Position numbers and translations under genes: made by a program. A stretch of 64,000 nt of DNA, taken from NCBI GenBank assembly GCA_009823505.1, contig VZQC01001008.1, positions 2,773,920-2,837,919 of the forward strand. The letters run 5' to 3'. The first letter of the stretch is position 1. The number at the start of each line of letters is the position of its first letter. The DNA is from Rhizomys pruinosus. Its lineage: Eukaryota > Chordata > Mammalia > Rodentia > Spalacidae. The notes beneath the pieces are model-generated. The model saw only the letters and a list, made by a program, of their open reading frames with translations, was not told where the DNA came from and did no database searches. This document shows, one piece after another, positions 30,601-42,600 of this stretch.

Positions 30601-33600
30601 GCCTCAGCCTCTTTAAGAAAAGAATACAGATCTGAAGGAGGAAGAGCCCTTAGACCCCAGATGATGTGCAGAGAGAAGAGGACAGGCCTATAGATTGCAC
30701 AGTACCTGCAAGGCACAGGGGCAGCAGCTGAGGATCCAGAGATTGCCCAAAGTTTATTGCCCAAAACAATAAACCTCTACAGAAAAAAACTTTAAAGGGA
30801 CTGAAAGATACGGGACATATACGGCAGAATGCATGAACTGGGGTGGGGTGAGGGGGAAGGGAAAGGGAACTGAAAAACGCTGTATGAAATACATAAAACA
30901 TCAGTTAAGTATATTAAAAATGGCAATCCTTATATGAAACATGTGGTGCTAATTTATAAGACTATACCAATTATCTCCAGTTAGTAAGGAACTTATTACT
31001 GCTCTTAGGACACCAAGTACACCTAACAAATGCCATTTCCCAGTTACCTCTGGTCGATTTTCCTCTGCTGCAGCACGTCTTTGATGAGGGCCATTCTCAC
31101 AAGAGCACTGCCATTCAAGTGGCTCCAGCACCAGAGCTACAAGACAGGAACAAGCTTTACTTAACTGGCTAGAAACTGGATGTTAGCATCAACCACACCT
31201 AACAAAAATCACTTACTGGCATCCTTCTTCCAACAAAAGAATGGGAAAAGATCTTCAGGTCTTGGTCTGCTAAAGAACTTGGCACTACAAAGTATTCTGG
31301 AAGGCTGGAAGGGAGAGAAAGAGATCACAGAAAGTACTGTGCTCATCCATGTTCACTGCTGCTCTAGTCACAGTATCTGAGCAATGGCCCAGCCTAGATG
31401 TCCATCAACAGGTAAATGGATAATGAAAATGTGGCACATGTACATAGTGGAATTTTATTCAGCAATAAAGAAAAATAAAATCATGATATTTACAGGAAAA
31501 TGAATGGAACTGGAAATCATCATGTTATAACACCAAACTTAGACAAGTACCACAATTTCTCTCATATGTGGAAACTAGATTTAAAGTTGTGGGGTGTGAG
31601 TGTGTGTGTGTTTAAGGGGGGGAAGGTAAGAGAACATGTGTTACATGAGAGCATAAGGGGGATATCTGAATACTTGACGAGAGGAGACCATCAAGAGGGA
31701 GACAGAGAATGGGGAATATTTCAGTCTACAAAATAATACACATATGCTAAGTTTGGTGACACATGCCTTTAATCTCAGTACTCAGGAGGCAGAGACAGGC
31801 AGATGTCTCTGAGACTGAGGCCAGCCTGGTCTATATAGTGAGTTCCAGGCCAGCTGAGGCTAAAAGGACCCTGTCTAAAAAGACTGAAACAAAATAAGAC
31901 ATATGTATGAAGATGTAATTATGAAATCCATATTTATTTTATAAAATCCCTTTATTGATGTTTTGTGTATTTCATACATCATTTTTCAGTCCAGTTTAGA
32001 CACATTCCCCTTTCCAGGCCCTCCGCCCCACCCCATATCATGCATTCTGCCATACATGTCTTGTATCTTTTTCTGTCTTTTTAAAGTTTTTCTCTGCAGA
32101 GACTTATTGTTTTGGGCAGAAGTTAACTGTTTCAGTCAGTTCTTTGACCCAGTCCTTATGTTGTTGTTCCCTCCCCAAAACCATAATTTTTTATTTAATG
32201 CACTTTTATTGAATTTTTCTGCATTTCATACACAACATCTTAGTCCTCTTTATACTCCCTTCCCCACTGGCACCCCTTATGGGCTCCCCATGACTGGATT
32301 TTATGCATTCTGTCATTTATGTTAAGTCTCATCAAGTCAACTTAGTGTCCCCTGACATCTCTCAGTGCAAGTTCATCCACTGGGGTCTAGTCAGCCTATC
32401 TAAAGTCACTTCCTGCAGAAGATCAGCTCTTCCTCACCCAGTAGTAATCACCTGCCCAATAGTTCTTTGGCTAAGATTGGGGCCTTCTACACATTTCCAC
32501 GGTTCTATGCTGGGTTTTTGTTCTGCTTGAGTCTGCATGGGTCTTCTGCATGCTGTCTCCATTGCTGTAAGCTCATATCAGCAAAGTTCCAGGAGTCCGT
32601 GGGACTATATTTTCATATGGTCATACACCTCCTTCCTGGCTCTTATAATCTTTCTGCCCCCTCTTCCGAAATGATCCCTGAGCCCTGGGTTCATTGCCCT
32701 CAACAGAGGGAGCATAAGGGAGCTTCGTTAATGAGAGTTGAGAGGGGTAGTATTCTTTCTACCTTGTTCCACTATTTTCAACTAAAAATTAACTTTAAAA
32801 AGGAGCCAGGTGTGGTGGCGCACGACTTTAATCCTAGCTCTTGGGAGGCAGAGGCAGGTGGATCTCTGTGAGTTCAAGGCCAGCCTGGTCTACAGAGTGA
32901 GTCCCAGGACAGTTGGGACAACAGGGAGACCTTGTCTCGAAAAGATTAAAAAAAAAAAAAAAGAAAGAAAGAAAATTGTTAAATAAAAGAGAGAAAGGAA
33001 TTACTGTTTTATTTTTTTAATTTCATGGTACCCAGAATTGGTGGGATAAGTTTGATGGAAAACTGAAAGATTGTAGAATTTAAATATAACCGATACCACC
33101 ATGCCAGGCATGGTGGCGCATACCTTTAATCCTAGCACTCGGGAGGCAGAGGCAGCCTGGTCTACAGAGTGAGTTCCAGGACAGCTGGGCTACAGGGAGA
33201 TCTTGTCTCGAAAAAGAACAAAAAAAAAAAAACAAACATATATCTGATACCAATCCTTAATAAAATAAAAGATCTAGTCAAGCATTTTCACTCAGGAAAA
33301 TTTGTTTTTGGCAGCTAAAACCATGATATAAAAAAAAATGGCCAGGTGTGGCGGTGCACACCTTTAATCCCAGCACTCGGGAGGCAGAGACAGGCAGATC
33401 TCTGTGAGTTCAAGGCCAGCCTGGTCTATCTACATAGCAAGCTCCAGGCCAGCTGGGACTAAAAGGGTCTCAAAAATATTTTTTAAAAATTGGGGGCTGG
33501 AGAGATGGCCTAGCAGTTAAGAGTGCCAACTGCTCTTGCAGAGGACCCAGGTTCAATCCCTAGCACCCACATGGCAGCTGAGAACCATCTTTAACTCCAG

Positions 33601-36600
33601 TTCCAGGGGAATCCAACACCCTCTTCTGACCTCTGAGGCATTGCACTAAATGGGTGCACAAACCTACATGCAGACAGTACATTCATACACATAAAAAATA
33701 AAATTAAGGCAAACTGAGCAACGTCAATGTGATCTGAAAACAACTGTGCTTTTATTTTGAATCTTAATAAAATAATAAAACCAAATTTTAAAAATTAAAA
33801 AAAAAAAAGAAATTAACAGTCCAGGCAGTTAAAAAATATATAAAAAAAAATTTTTAATGGAACTTTGGACCAGAAAGATTAAATGGACAGCCCTTGAACA
33901 CTGTTAAGTACACATGACAGAGACACAGAGACACAAAAAACAATGTGAGCTTGCCTAGAAAAGGGACACACACACACACACACACATACCACACAGAGCA
34001 GCAGAGAGTACCACAGTTATTTCTAAAGAGCTAACATTTCTAAAGATACACAGGAGGCGAAGAACATGTTAGTGGACACCATAGGGATAAAACTAGTAAT
34101 ACTTAAGAGAATGGAAAATTGGGGGCTGGAGAATGCCTAGCAGTTAAGAGCACTGTATTAGTCACTTTTCTGTTGTTGTGATAAAACACCCATGACCAAG
34201 GAATCTTATAAAAGGAAGAGTTTTATTTGAGCTTAAGATTTGATGGTTCCAGGGAATTTAGAGTCCATTGTGGTGGGAGGCATGGTGCGGCTGGAGCAGC
34301 AAGCCGAGGGTCACATCTGGCAAAGAGCACAGGAAAGCAGAGAGAGGGCGACTGGAGAACACGAGGCTTGTTAAACTCACTAAGCCTGCCCCCAGTGACA
34401 TACTTCCTCTAGCATGGCCACACCTTCTAAGACCTCCAAAAACAGTGCCACCAAACTGGAGACAAATGTCTGAATACTTAAAGTCTATGGGGGACACTCA
34501 TTCAAACACCACATTCCACTCCCTGGCCCCCATAGGCTCCTGACCATATAAATGCAAAAATGCATTTAGTCCACCTTAAAAGTCCCCATAGTCTGGGGCT
34601 GGAGAGATAGCCTAGCGGTTAAGAGCACGACCGCTCTTACAGAGGACCCGGGTTCGATCCCCGCACATCTCGCTATCCCCCTGATTTCTCAATGTGTCCA
34701 AGAACCGTCTGAAAACTCCAACTCCAGGAGAACTCCAGTTCCAGGGGAATCCGACACCCTCTTCTGACCTCCGCGGATTGCACAACACAGGTGCACAAGA
34801 CTTGCATGCAGACAGTACATTCATATACATACAGAACAATAATTAATAAAAAAACAATTCTTTTTTAAGTCCCCATAGGTCTTTACCAGTTTCAATGCCA
34901 TTCAAAAGTCTACAGTCCAAGTCTCTTCTGAGACTCAGGCCAATCTCTCTAACTGTAAGCTCCTGTTATAAATCAAAAGGCAAAATTACACACTCCCAAT
35001 GCACAGTGGGACTGAATACACATTCCCATTCCAAAAGGGAGGAATAGAAGAGGGACAGTGAGGAAATACTGGACCAAAACAAGACCAAAAACCAGCAGGG
35101 CAAAAACCAAGTCCAGTAGCGACTTCTGGGACTTGACTTCCAAGGGGCTTAGATGGCTCAGCTCTTCCAGCTTTGCTTGCAACATACATCTCTTTCTTAG
35201 GCCAGTACCACTCCCTGTATGCAGCTCTCCTTGGCAAATATCTCACAGGTACATCTTGAAGTCTTCCTGAGGTCTCCGCTGCCAACCAGGCTTCACATTC
35301 ACAGCTTCAGGCAATGGCCTATCAGGGCCTTCTTTATTCAGGGAGCCCCTGCTGCACTCTGCCTGGCCTCTGCTGCTCTCTGAAACCGTGAGGAAGAACT
35401 GATGGACCCTTCACTCTTGCAAACTTCATGCCTCTAAAGCCAGCACCACGTGAATGAAATTGCCGAATCTGGCTGCAAGTTCCGGATGACTCTCTCCTAC
35501 TTTAACCACATTTGCCATTTTTATCTGCCTGGACTTGTTGGAGTAGAAAACGCTTTCAGTATTTCCTTTCAAAAGTTGGATAGCTGGGTGTGGTCTTGCC
35601 CTGAAGGTATTGATTTCTGTTGTTTACTTGTAAATATCTAGGCTTCGCCTTCAATCACTTTAGTCTCCTTTATGAAAGGGAGCCTCTCCTCTCACATGCC
35701 TTGGCCACACCTTTAATCTTCCTAGTGTACTTTTCAGATCCAAACTGTATATTTCCATTTCCTTCTGACCCATTTGCTCTTTTTCACTGTAGATCTGTAT
35801 AATATTACCATTAAAAGCCATGCCACCATTTCTACATTAAGGCTGTCTTGAAACATCCTCTCGCCAAAGACAAGTCCATTGCTTTTCAACTTAAGCATCA
35901 GGCAAGCAATTTGGGCTGTGGGCAAACTGCTGCCAGACTAATCAAAATATCCTAGTTGCTGGCTACAGTCTTATTTTCCTCTGGAACTAATTTTTTGCAG
36001 CATGCTTTCTCCAGTCCTTCTACAGAATGGCCATTTAAGCTCTGCTTAGCAGTAATCAACAGCTTTTTCTAGCTCCAAAGTTCCAAAAGTTTCCACATTT
36101 CTCCCAAAACATCCACAATGGTCGGTTCTTCACAGCCAACACCCACTTCTGGTACCAAATACCTGTATATTAGTCACTTTTCTGTTGCTGTGATAAAACA
36201 CCAATGACCAAAAGAACTTATAAAAGGAAGAGTTTATTTGAGCTTCCGATTGACGGTTTCAGGGAATTAGCAGTCCATTGTGTGGGAGGCATGGTGCGGG
36301 CTGGAGCAGCAAGCCAAGGTCACATCTCACAAACAGGCACAGGAGCAAGAGAGGGATCAACTGGAGACCATGAGGCTTGTTAAACTCACTAAGCCTGCCC
36401 CACAGTGACACTACTTTCCTCTCAGCCATGGCCACAACTTCTAAAACCTCCAAAAACACAGTGCCACCAAACTGGAGGACAAATGTCTGACATATTAAAA
36501 GCCTATGACGGACATCATTCAAAACCACCACAAGCACCGACTGCTCTTGAAGAGGCCCCGGGTTTCAATCCCAGCCCACATGGCGGCTAAGAACCGTCTT

Positions 36601-39600
36601 TAATCCCAATTCTAGGAGAAACTCCAGTTCCAGGGGAATCTGAGACCTCCTCTGACCTCGCAGCATTGCACGACACATGGGTGCACAAAACCTACAATGC
36701 CAGACAGTATACTCATACACATACAAAAAAATAAATAAAATAAAAAAAAAGAGAGAATGGAAAATTTCTAGAGTAATGACCCTGTTTTGTCTGCAAATAA
36801 TAAATATAAAGGAAGTCGGACCAGAACATTCCACCTTACACACATTCAATGTAAAGTTTTCTTGAATCTTCAAACAAATTAACTTGAAAAGATAGTTACA
36901 AGATAAATTACAAACACTCACTAGATTATTGATGACAGTAAAGAATTATTGTCAACTCTTTTAAAGGCTATTAATGATAGGTTTGTGATAAAAATACATA
37001 TTAAAAAACTTATTTAATAAGATAGTCTATTGCCGGCGTGGTGCGCATGCCCTTTAATCCATAAGCACTGGGAGGTAGAGGCAGGCAATCTTGTGAGTTC
37101 CACGACAGCTTGGGGCTACGGAGACCCTGTTCTCGAAAAGACAAAAAAAAAAAAAAAAAAATTACATCTTTAAGCCATAACTTGCCAGTTATCAAAGGTG
37201 GCAGGTTTGATTCTTCTTTAGGGAAGTCGCTTCTGTGTATAAGTCATTACCAGGTGTGCTCGTACATGCACACACATTAAAATAAGACTTACCAGGTAGA
37301 TATCATGTAGCCCTCATTGATAGAACAAACTCTCCACCCAGAAGCGCCTGTCCTCTTGATTTCTCTGTCCCAATCTGAGTAAGTTTCGAACAGTGGAGTC
37401 CTCTGGCTGCTGCCACTGCCAGTTCCACTCCTTCCTCCTTCCTGCGCCTCCTGAGGGCATTCCATTAATTTTGTTGGCTATAGGAAAAGCAATATCATGA
37501 ATTTTGTTTAACTGGTCCCTTTTTAGCCAGTATTTTCTTGCTCTTCCTGTGCCTCCTGTCACACGGATGTGGGACCCTCTGCTTCATCTTTCATGTCTCT
37601 CCAAAAATCATCTTACCCTTTTCATCAAGAAATAGCTCATCTGGTCCTTGTCTAAAGTCTTTTTCCTTCTAATGAAAACTCAATTTTCCTATTCTGCTGG
37701 CTTTACTTGCTTTCATATATGAGCAGGTCAACTTATTGTGAAGACTTTCATCTGATCACCACTGCTTGACATAGCTGCTATAACATGTTTTTCTTTCTTT
37801 TATCAGTTATATAACGAAGAATGCCTATTGCCTATATTTTGTTTCTACTATCCTTATTTTTTCAATGTCTTTCATCTCCTACCATTTTATGGAAACTAGT
37901 TCTGACCCTCACCCATTTCCCTGCTCTAAACGGAGGCATAAACCTAAGTCATTTGCTTACTTTCTCCATGCGAGGGCACGGAGTAGATTCATCCAACAGT
38001 TACCTCTGTTCTCAAGTCCTCGAAATCTTCTATTTTTCCAACACCAACTTCTCATTTACCTGCTCATTGTCAAATTCTTGCTTCAAAAGTGCTCAATTTG
38101 AAAAGATGACCAAGGTGCCTGTGCACCACTAGATGCTACAGTACTCTTTCCACATGTTGAGCCTGGCAGGATGGGTCTATCCTTCACTTCCTTAGCAAGG
38201 AGCTTCCCTGCTCTCTTCTGGGAGCATACCTACAGCCTAGAAGCACAGGCAAATGGCTAGAGAAAAGTGCTGTGCCAGCCAGCCTGATGTGCCCTAGAGT
38301 AACAACACAACTCCTCCTGGCCCAGTGTCTCACTGCCACAGGCTTATGTGGGAGTTGCTGTGCTGAACACACTGCAAGTCTGTACAACATACACTGTCTT
38401 GAAAAGATTATTTCATGGTTAGCTTAATGCCCCGAATTTGATGCTCTGCGCAAATCCTAATGACTTCTTTGGGCCTTANCAAAGAGCACAGGAAGCAGAG
38501 AGAGGGCAACTGGAGACCATGAGGCTTGTTAAACTCACTAAGCCTGCCCCCAGTGACATACTTCCTCTAGCATGGCCACACCTTCTAAAACCTCCAAAAA
38601 CAGTGCCACCAACTGGAGACAAATGTCTGAATACTTAAAGCCTATGACGGACACTCATTCAAACCACCACAAGCACCGACTGCTCTTGAAGAGGCCCCGG
38701 GTTCAATCCCCAGCCCCACATGGCGGCTAAGAACCGTCTGTAACTCCAATTCCAGGAGAACTCCAGTTCCAGGGGAATCTGAGACCCTCTTCTGACCTCC
38801 GCAGCATTGCACGACATGGGTGCACAAACCTACATGCAGACAGTACACTCATACACATACAAAAATAAATAAAATAAAAAAAAGAGAGAATGGAAAATTC
38901 TAGAGTAATGACCCTGTTTTGTCTGCAAATAATAAATATAAAGGAAGTCGGACCAGAACATTCCACCTTACACACATTCAATGTAAAGTTTTCTTGAATC
39001 TTCAAACAAATTAACTTGAAAAGATAGTTACAAGATAAATTACAAACACTCACTAGATTATTGATGACAGTAAAGAATTATTGTCAACTCTTTTAAAGGC
39101 TATTAATGATAGGTTTGTGATAAAAATACATATTAAAACATTATTTAAAAGATAGTCTATTGCCGGGCGTGGTGGCGCATGCCTTTAATCATAGCACTTG
39201 GGAGGTAGAGGCAGGCAGATCTTGTGAGTTCCACGACAGCTGGGGCTACAGGGAGACCCTGTCTCGAAAAGACAAAAAAAAAAAAAAAATACAGTCTATT
39301 AACCATAACTTGCCAGTTATCAAAGGTGGCAGGTTTGATTCTTCTTTAGGGAAGTCGCTTCTGTGTATAAGTCATTACCAGGTGTGCTCGTACATGCACA
39401 CACATTAAAATAAGACTTACCACGTAGATATCATGTAGCCCTCATTGATAGAACAAACTCTCCACCCAGAAGCGCCTGTCCTCTTGATTTCTCTGTCCCA
39501 ATCTGAGTAAGTTTCGAACAGTGGAGTCCTCTGGCTGCTGCCACTGCCAGTTCCACTCCTTCCTCCTCCTGCGCCTCCTGAGGGCATTCCATTAATTTTG

Positions 39601-42600
39601 TTGGCTATAGGAAAAGCAATATCATGAATTTTGTTTAACTGGTCCCTTTTTAGCCAGTATTTTCTTGCTCTTCCTGTGCCTCCTGTCACACGGATGTGGG
39701 ACCCTCTGCTTCATCTTTCATGTCTCTCCAAAAATCATCTTACCCTTTTCATCAAGAAATAGCTCATCTGGTCCTTGTCTAAACTCTTTTTCCTTCTATG
39801 AAAACTCAATTTTCCTATTCTGCTGGCTTTACTTGCTTTCATATATGAGCAGGTCAACTTATTGTGAAGACTTTCATCTGATCACACTGCTTGACATAGC
39901 TGCTATAACATGTTTTTCTTTCTTTTATCAGTTATATAACGAAGAATGCCTATTGCCTATATTTTGTTTCTACTATCCTTATTTTTCAATGTCTTTCATC
40001 CCTACCATTTTATGGAAACTAGTTCTGACCCTCACCCATTTCCCTGCTCTAAACGGAGGCATAAACCTAAGTCATTTGCTTACTTTCTCCATGCGAGGGC
40101 ACGGAGTAGATTCATCCAACAGTTACCTCTGTTCTCAAGTCCTCGAAATCTTCTATTTTTCCAACACCAACTTCTCATTTACCTGCTCATTGTCAAATTC
40201 TTGCTTCAAAAGTGCTCAATTTGAAAAGATGACCAAGGTGCCTGTGCACCACTAGATGCTACAGTACTCTTTCCACATGTTGAGCCTGGCAGGATGGGTC
40301 TATCCTTCACTTCCTTAGCAAGGAGCTTCCCTGCTCTCTTCTGGGAGCATACCTACAGCCTAGAAGCACAGGCAAATGGCTAGAGAAAAGTGCTGTGCCA
40401 GCCAGCCTGATGTGCCCTAGAGTGACAACACAACTCCTCCTGGCCCAGTGTCTCACTGCCACAGGCTTATATGGGAGTTGCTGTGCTGAACACACTGCAA
40501 GTCTGTACAACATACACTGTCTTGAAAAGATTATTTCATGGTTAGCTTAATGCCCCGAATTTGATGCTCTGCGCAAATCCTAATGACTTCTTTGGGCCTT
40601 AAAGATCCCTCTCATAACTGCTTATTTACCATTGTTTACAAATTTCATTCTGCCCTATAACCATAAAAAATGATGAACATGTTCTGTCCATTCTCATTAA
40701 TTATTTATTAACTCTTGGTACAAGATAGGTATCTTTGGAGAGCCTATGATGAGCTAAGTAAGGCTAGAGAACAGAAAGATAAGGTTTTCATTTTTTATTT
40801 TGGAAACTTCAACAAGACAATAGGGAGTAAATGAAAACAAATCACTATGGGCTGAATCAATCACTATGGACAGAATCACTATGGACTGAATCACTATGGA
40901 CGGAATCACTATGGACCTGAATCACTATGGATGGCATCACTCTGGACTGAATCACTATGGATGGCATCACTAAGGACTGAATCACTGTGGACGGCATCAC
41001 TATGGACTGAATCACTATGGACAGCATCACTATGGGCTGAATCACTGTGGACGGCATCACTATGGGCTGAATCACTATGGATGGCATCACTATGGGCTGA
41101 ATCACTATGGACGGCATCACTATGGACTGAATCACTATGGACGGAATCACTATGGGCACTGAAGATGCCGAAGGGGAAGCCAACTGTGTCCCTAAAGGGG
41201 ACAGATGGCCAAAAAAGGCATCATGATTTGACTACATCTGAATGGAGTCCTAAAGTATCAAAAGTTCTCAGGTGGCTGGTGAGGAGTTGTGCATGCTGGG
41301 AAGAGAAAAATATTTAAATAGATGGGACAATGGGAAAGCACCAAAGAATTAAATATAACTAAAGTCCCAGAGATGCCTGAGGTTGTGGAAGAGAGGCTGT
41401 AAGACAGGGGAAGCCTAGACTCTAGCTAGATCCATAGCCTAGACGCTAGGCCTAGATTCTAGACTCTGCTCAAGAATAGAGTTACCTGCCAGCTACAAGG
41501 TCCATTTAAATTTAATCTAAAACAAAAATTAAATGAAAATATAAAGTCATTCAGGTGCACTAAGCACACATAGGTAGTGGCTACCCTACAGGACAGTGCA
41601 GAAGACAGGATACTTCCTCAGCTAATAATACTAACCTAGATCATGAAGGGTCTAATATGCTAGGTTAAGAACTCTGAATTTTAACCTTTACATGGCTCTA
41701 CTTTAGAATTAGCCAGTGAGTTTGATTTTAACAGTTTGTTAAAATGTTAATAAGTCTATAGCCTCACATCCCACTCCATCCTAGCACTTTCTCTAGGAAA
41801 TGCAAGACTCAGAAAGTGTCCCGGGGCGATTTAGGAGTTGTCATCTTTTCAAAAGCACAACCTGCACAGGACTTTCAGTGACTAATCTACACAGTTTTCC
41901 AGACCACTAACTACTCGTTATAATACTAAATTGGGGGGGGGGGACGACACACATGACTAGCTCAGTAAGTACAAAAAACATCTGGTAATATTCAATACCT
42001 TTTTATGATTTAAAAAAGTCAAAGCAAATTGGGACTAAAAGGTCTTTATATAAAAATAAATATAAAGAACACATGCAAGGCCAAGGAAAAAGTGGTAAGT
42101 GAACACCTGGAGCAGAGAGTTGAAAATGAAATATCTTTTTAGTGTTTTGATTCTCAGACTTTAATAAAGTAGGTTGAAACATACTAGTATTGAGATTATT
42201 GTTCTGATAAAATTTGGTCATAAGACTTATGACTAGACAAGTTTTTCTTAACATAAAGTGAGAGCACTTAATGGGGCCTGCATGTTTGCTATTTTGTAGG
42301 TTTTTCTTGCTCAAGTCCTATGAGACTACATTTGTCATTAGCCCTAAATGTTTGCTGATGAGAGGTCATTATGAAATGGGTAACAAATATGTAATTTAAT
42401 GTCATGGGCTGGAAATTCTAGTGTTTACCAAAAGGCCCCCAAATCCTGATACCAGAAGCCTTCTCTGCCCATGGACCATTCTGAGGGACTGTAACAACCA
42501 ACTGACCAAAGTGAGCCATCTGAGGAAACCTGGCTTCCCTGACTGAGGTTTTTTTCTTCTGACTGAGGTTTTATGACACAAGTTTTCAGCAAACTAAGTG

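Larger units (their letters stand above)
34121..36751 (+). mobile_element. B3-like SINE split by an LTR element
   Basis: Left part 34121-34153, right part 36538-36751 (with the 17-bp duplication, although this stretch has indels). Its own 15-bp target duplication AGAGAATGGAAAATT is at 34106-34120 and 36752-36766. Confidence 0.88.
36330..38478. repeat. Left copy of a 2.1-kb direct duplication (indel-rich)
   Basis: Runs from within the right LTR to the base before the N. It has many single-base gains and losses relative to 38480-40601, including inside homopolymers, the B1 and the coding exon. Confidence 0.93.
38480..40601. repeat. Right copy of the 2.1-kb direct duplication (clean)
   Basis: Begins mid-LTR (LTR end CA at 38671, then agcaccgactg), contains the B3-like right half, a B1 and the intact MTMR10 exon, and continues past gggcctta into unique DNA. 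Confidence 0.93.

Noticed and set aside
39665..40255. 196-codon plus-strand open frame, Leu/Phe-rich
   Set aside because: It overlaps the antisense of MTMR10 intron DNA in the duplicated block; the other copy lacks it because of indels. No known family.
36330..40601. A biological tandem exon duplication in MTMR10 giving mutually exclusive exons
   Set aside because: The left copy is frameshifted and full of indels, the exon encodes the same residues, and the copies meet at an N; an assembly artefact explains all of it.
40857..41317. Long open frames on both strands with repeats such as SIVIQ / ESLWTASLW
   Set aside because: Produced by a 15-bp tandem repeat; both strands open equally, so not evidence of coding.
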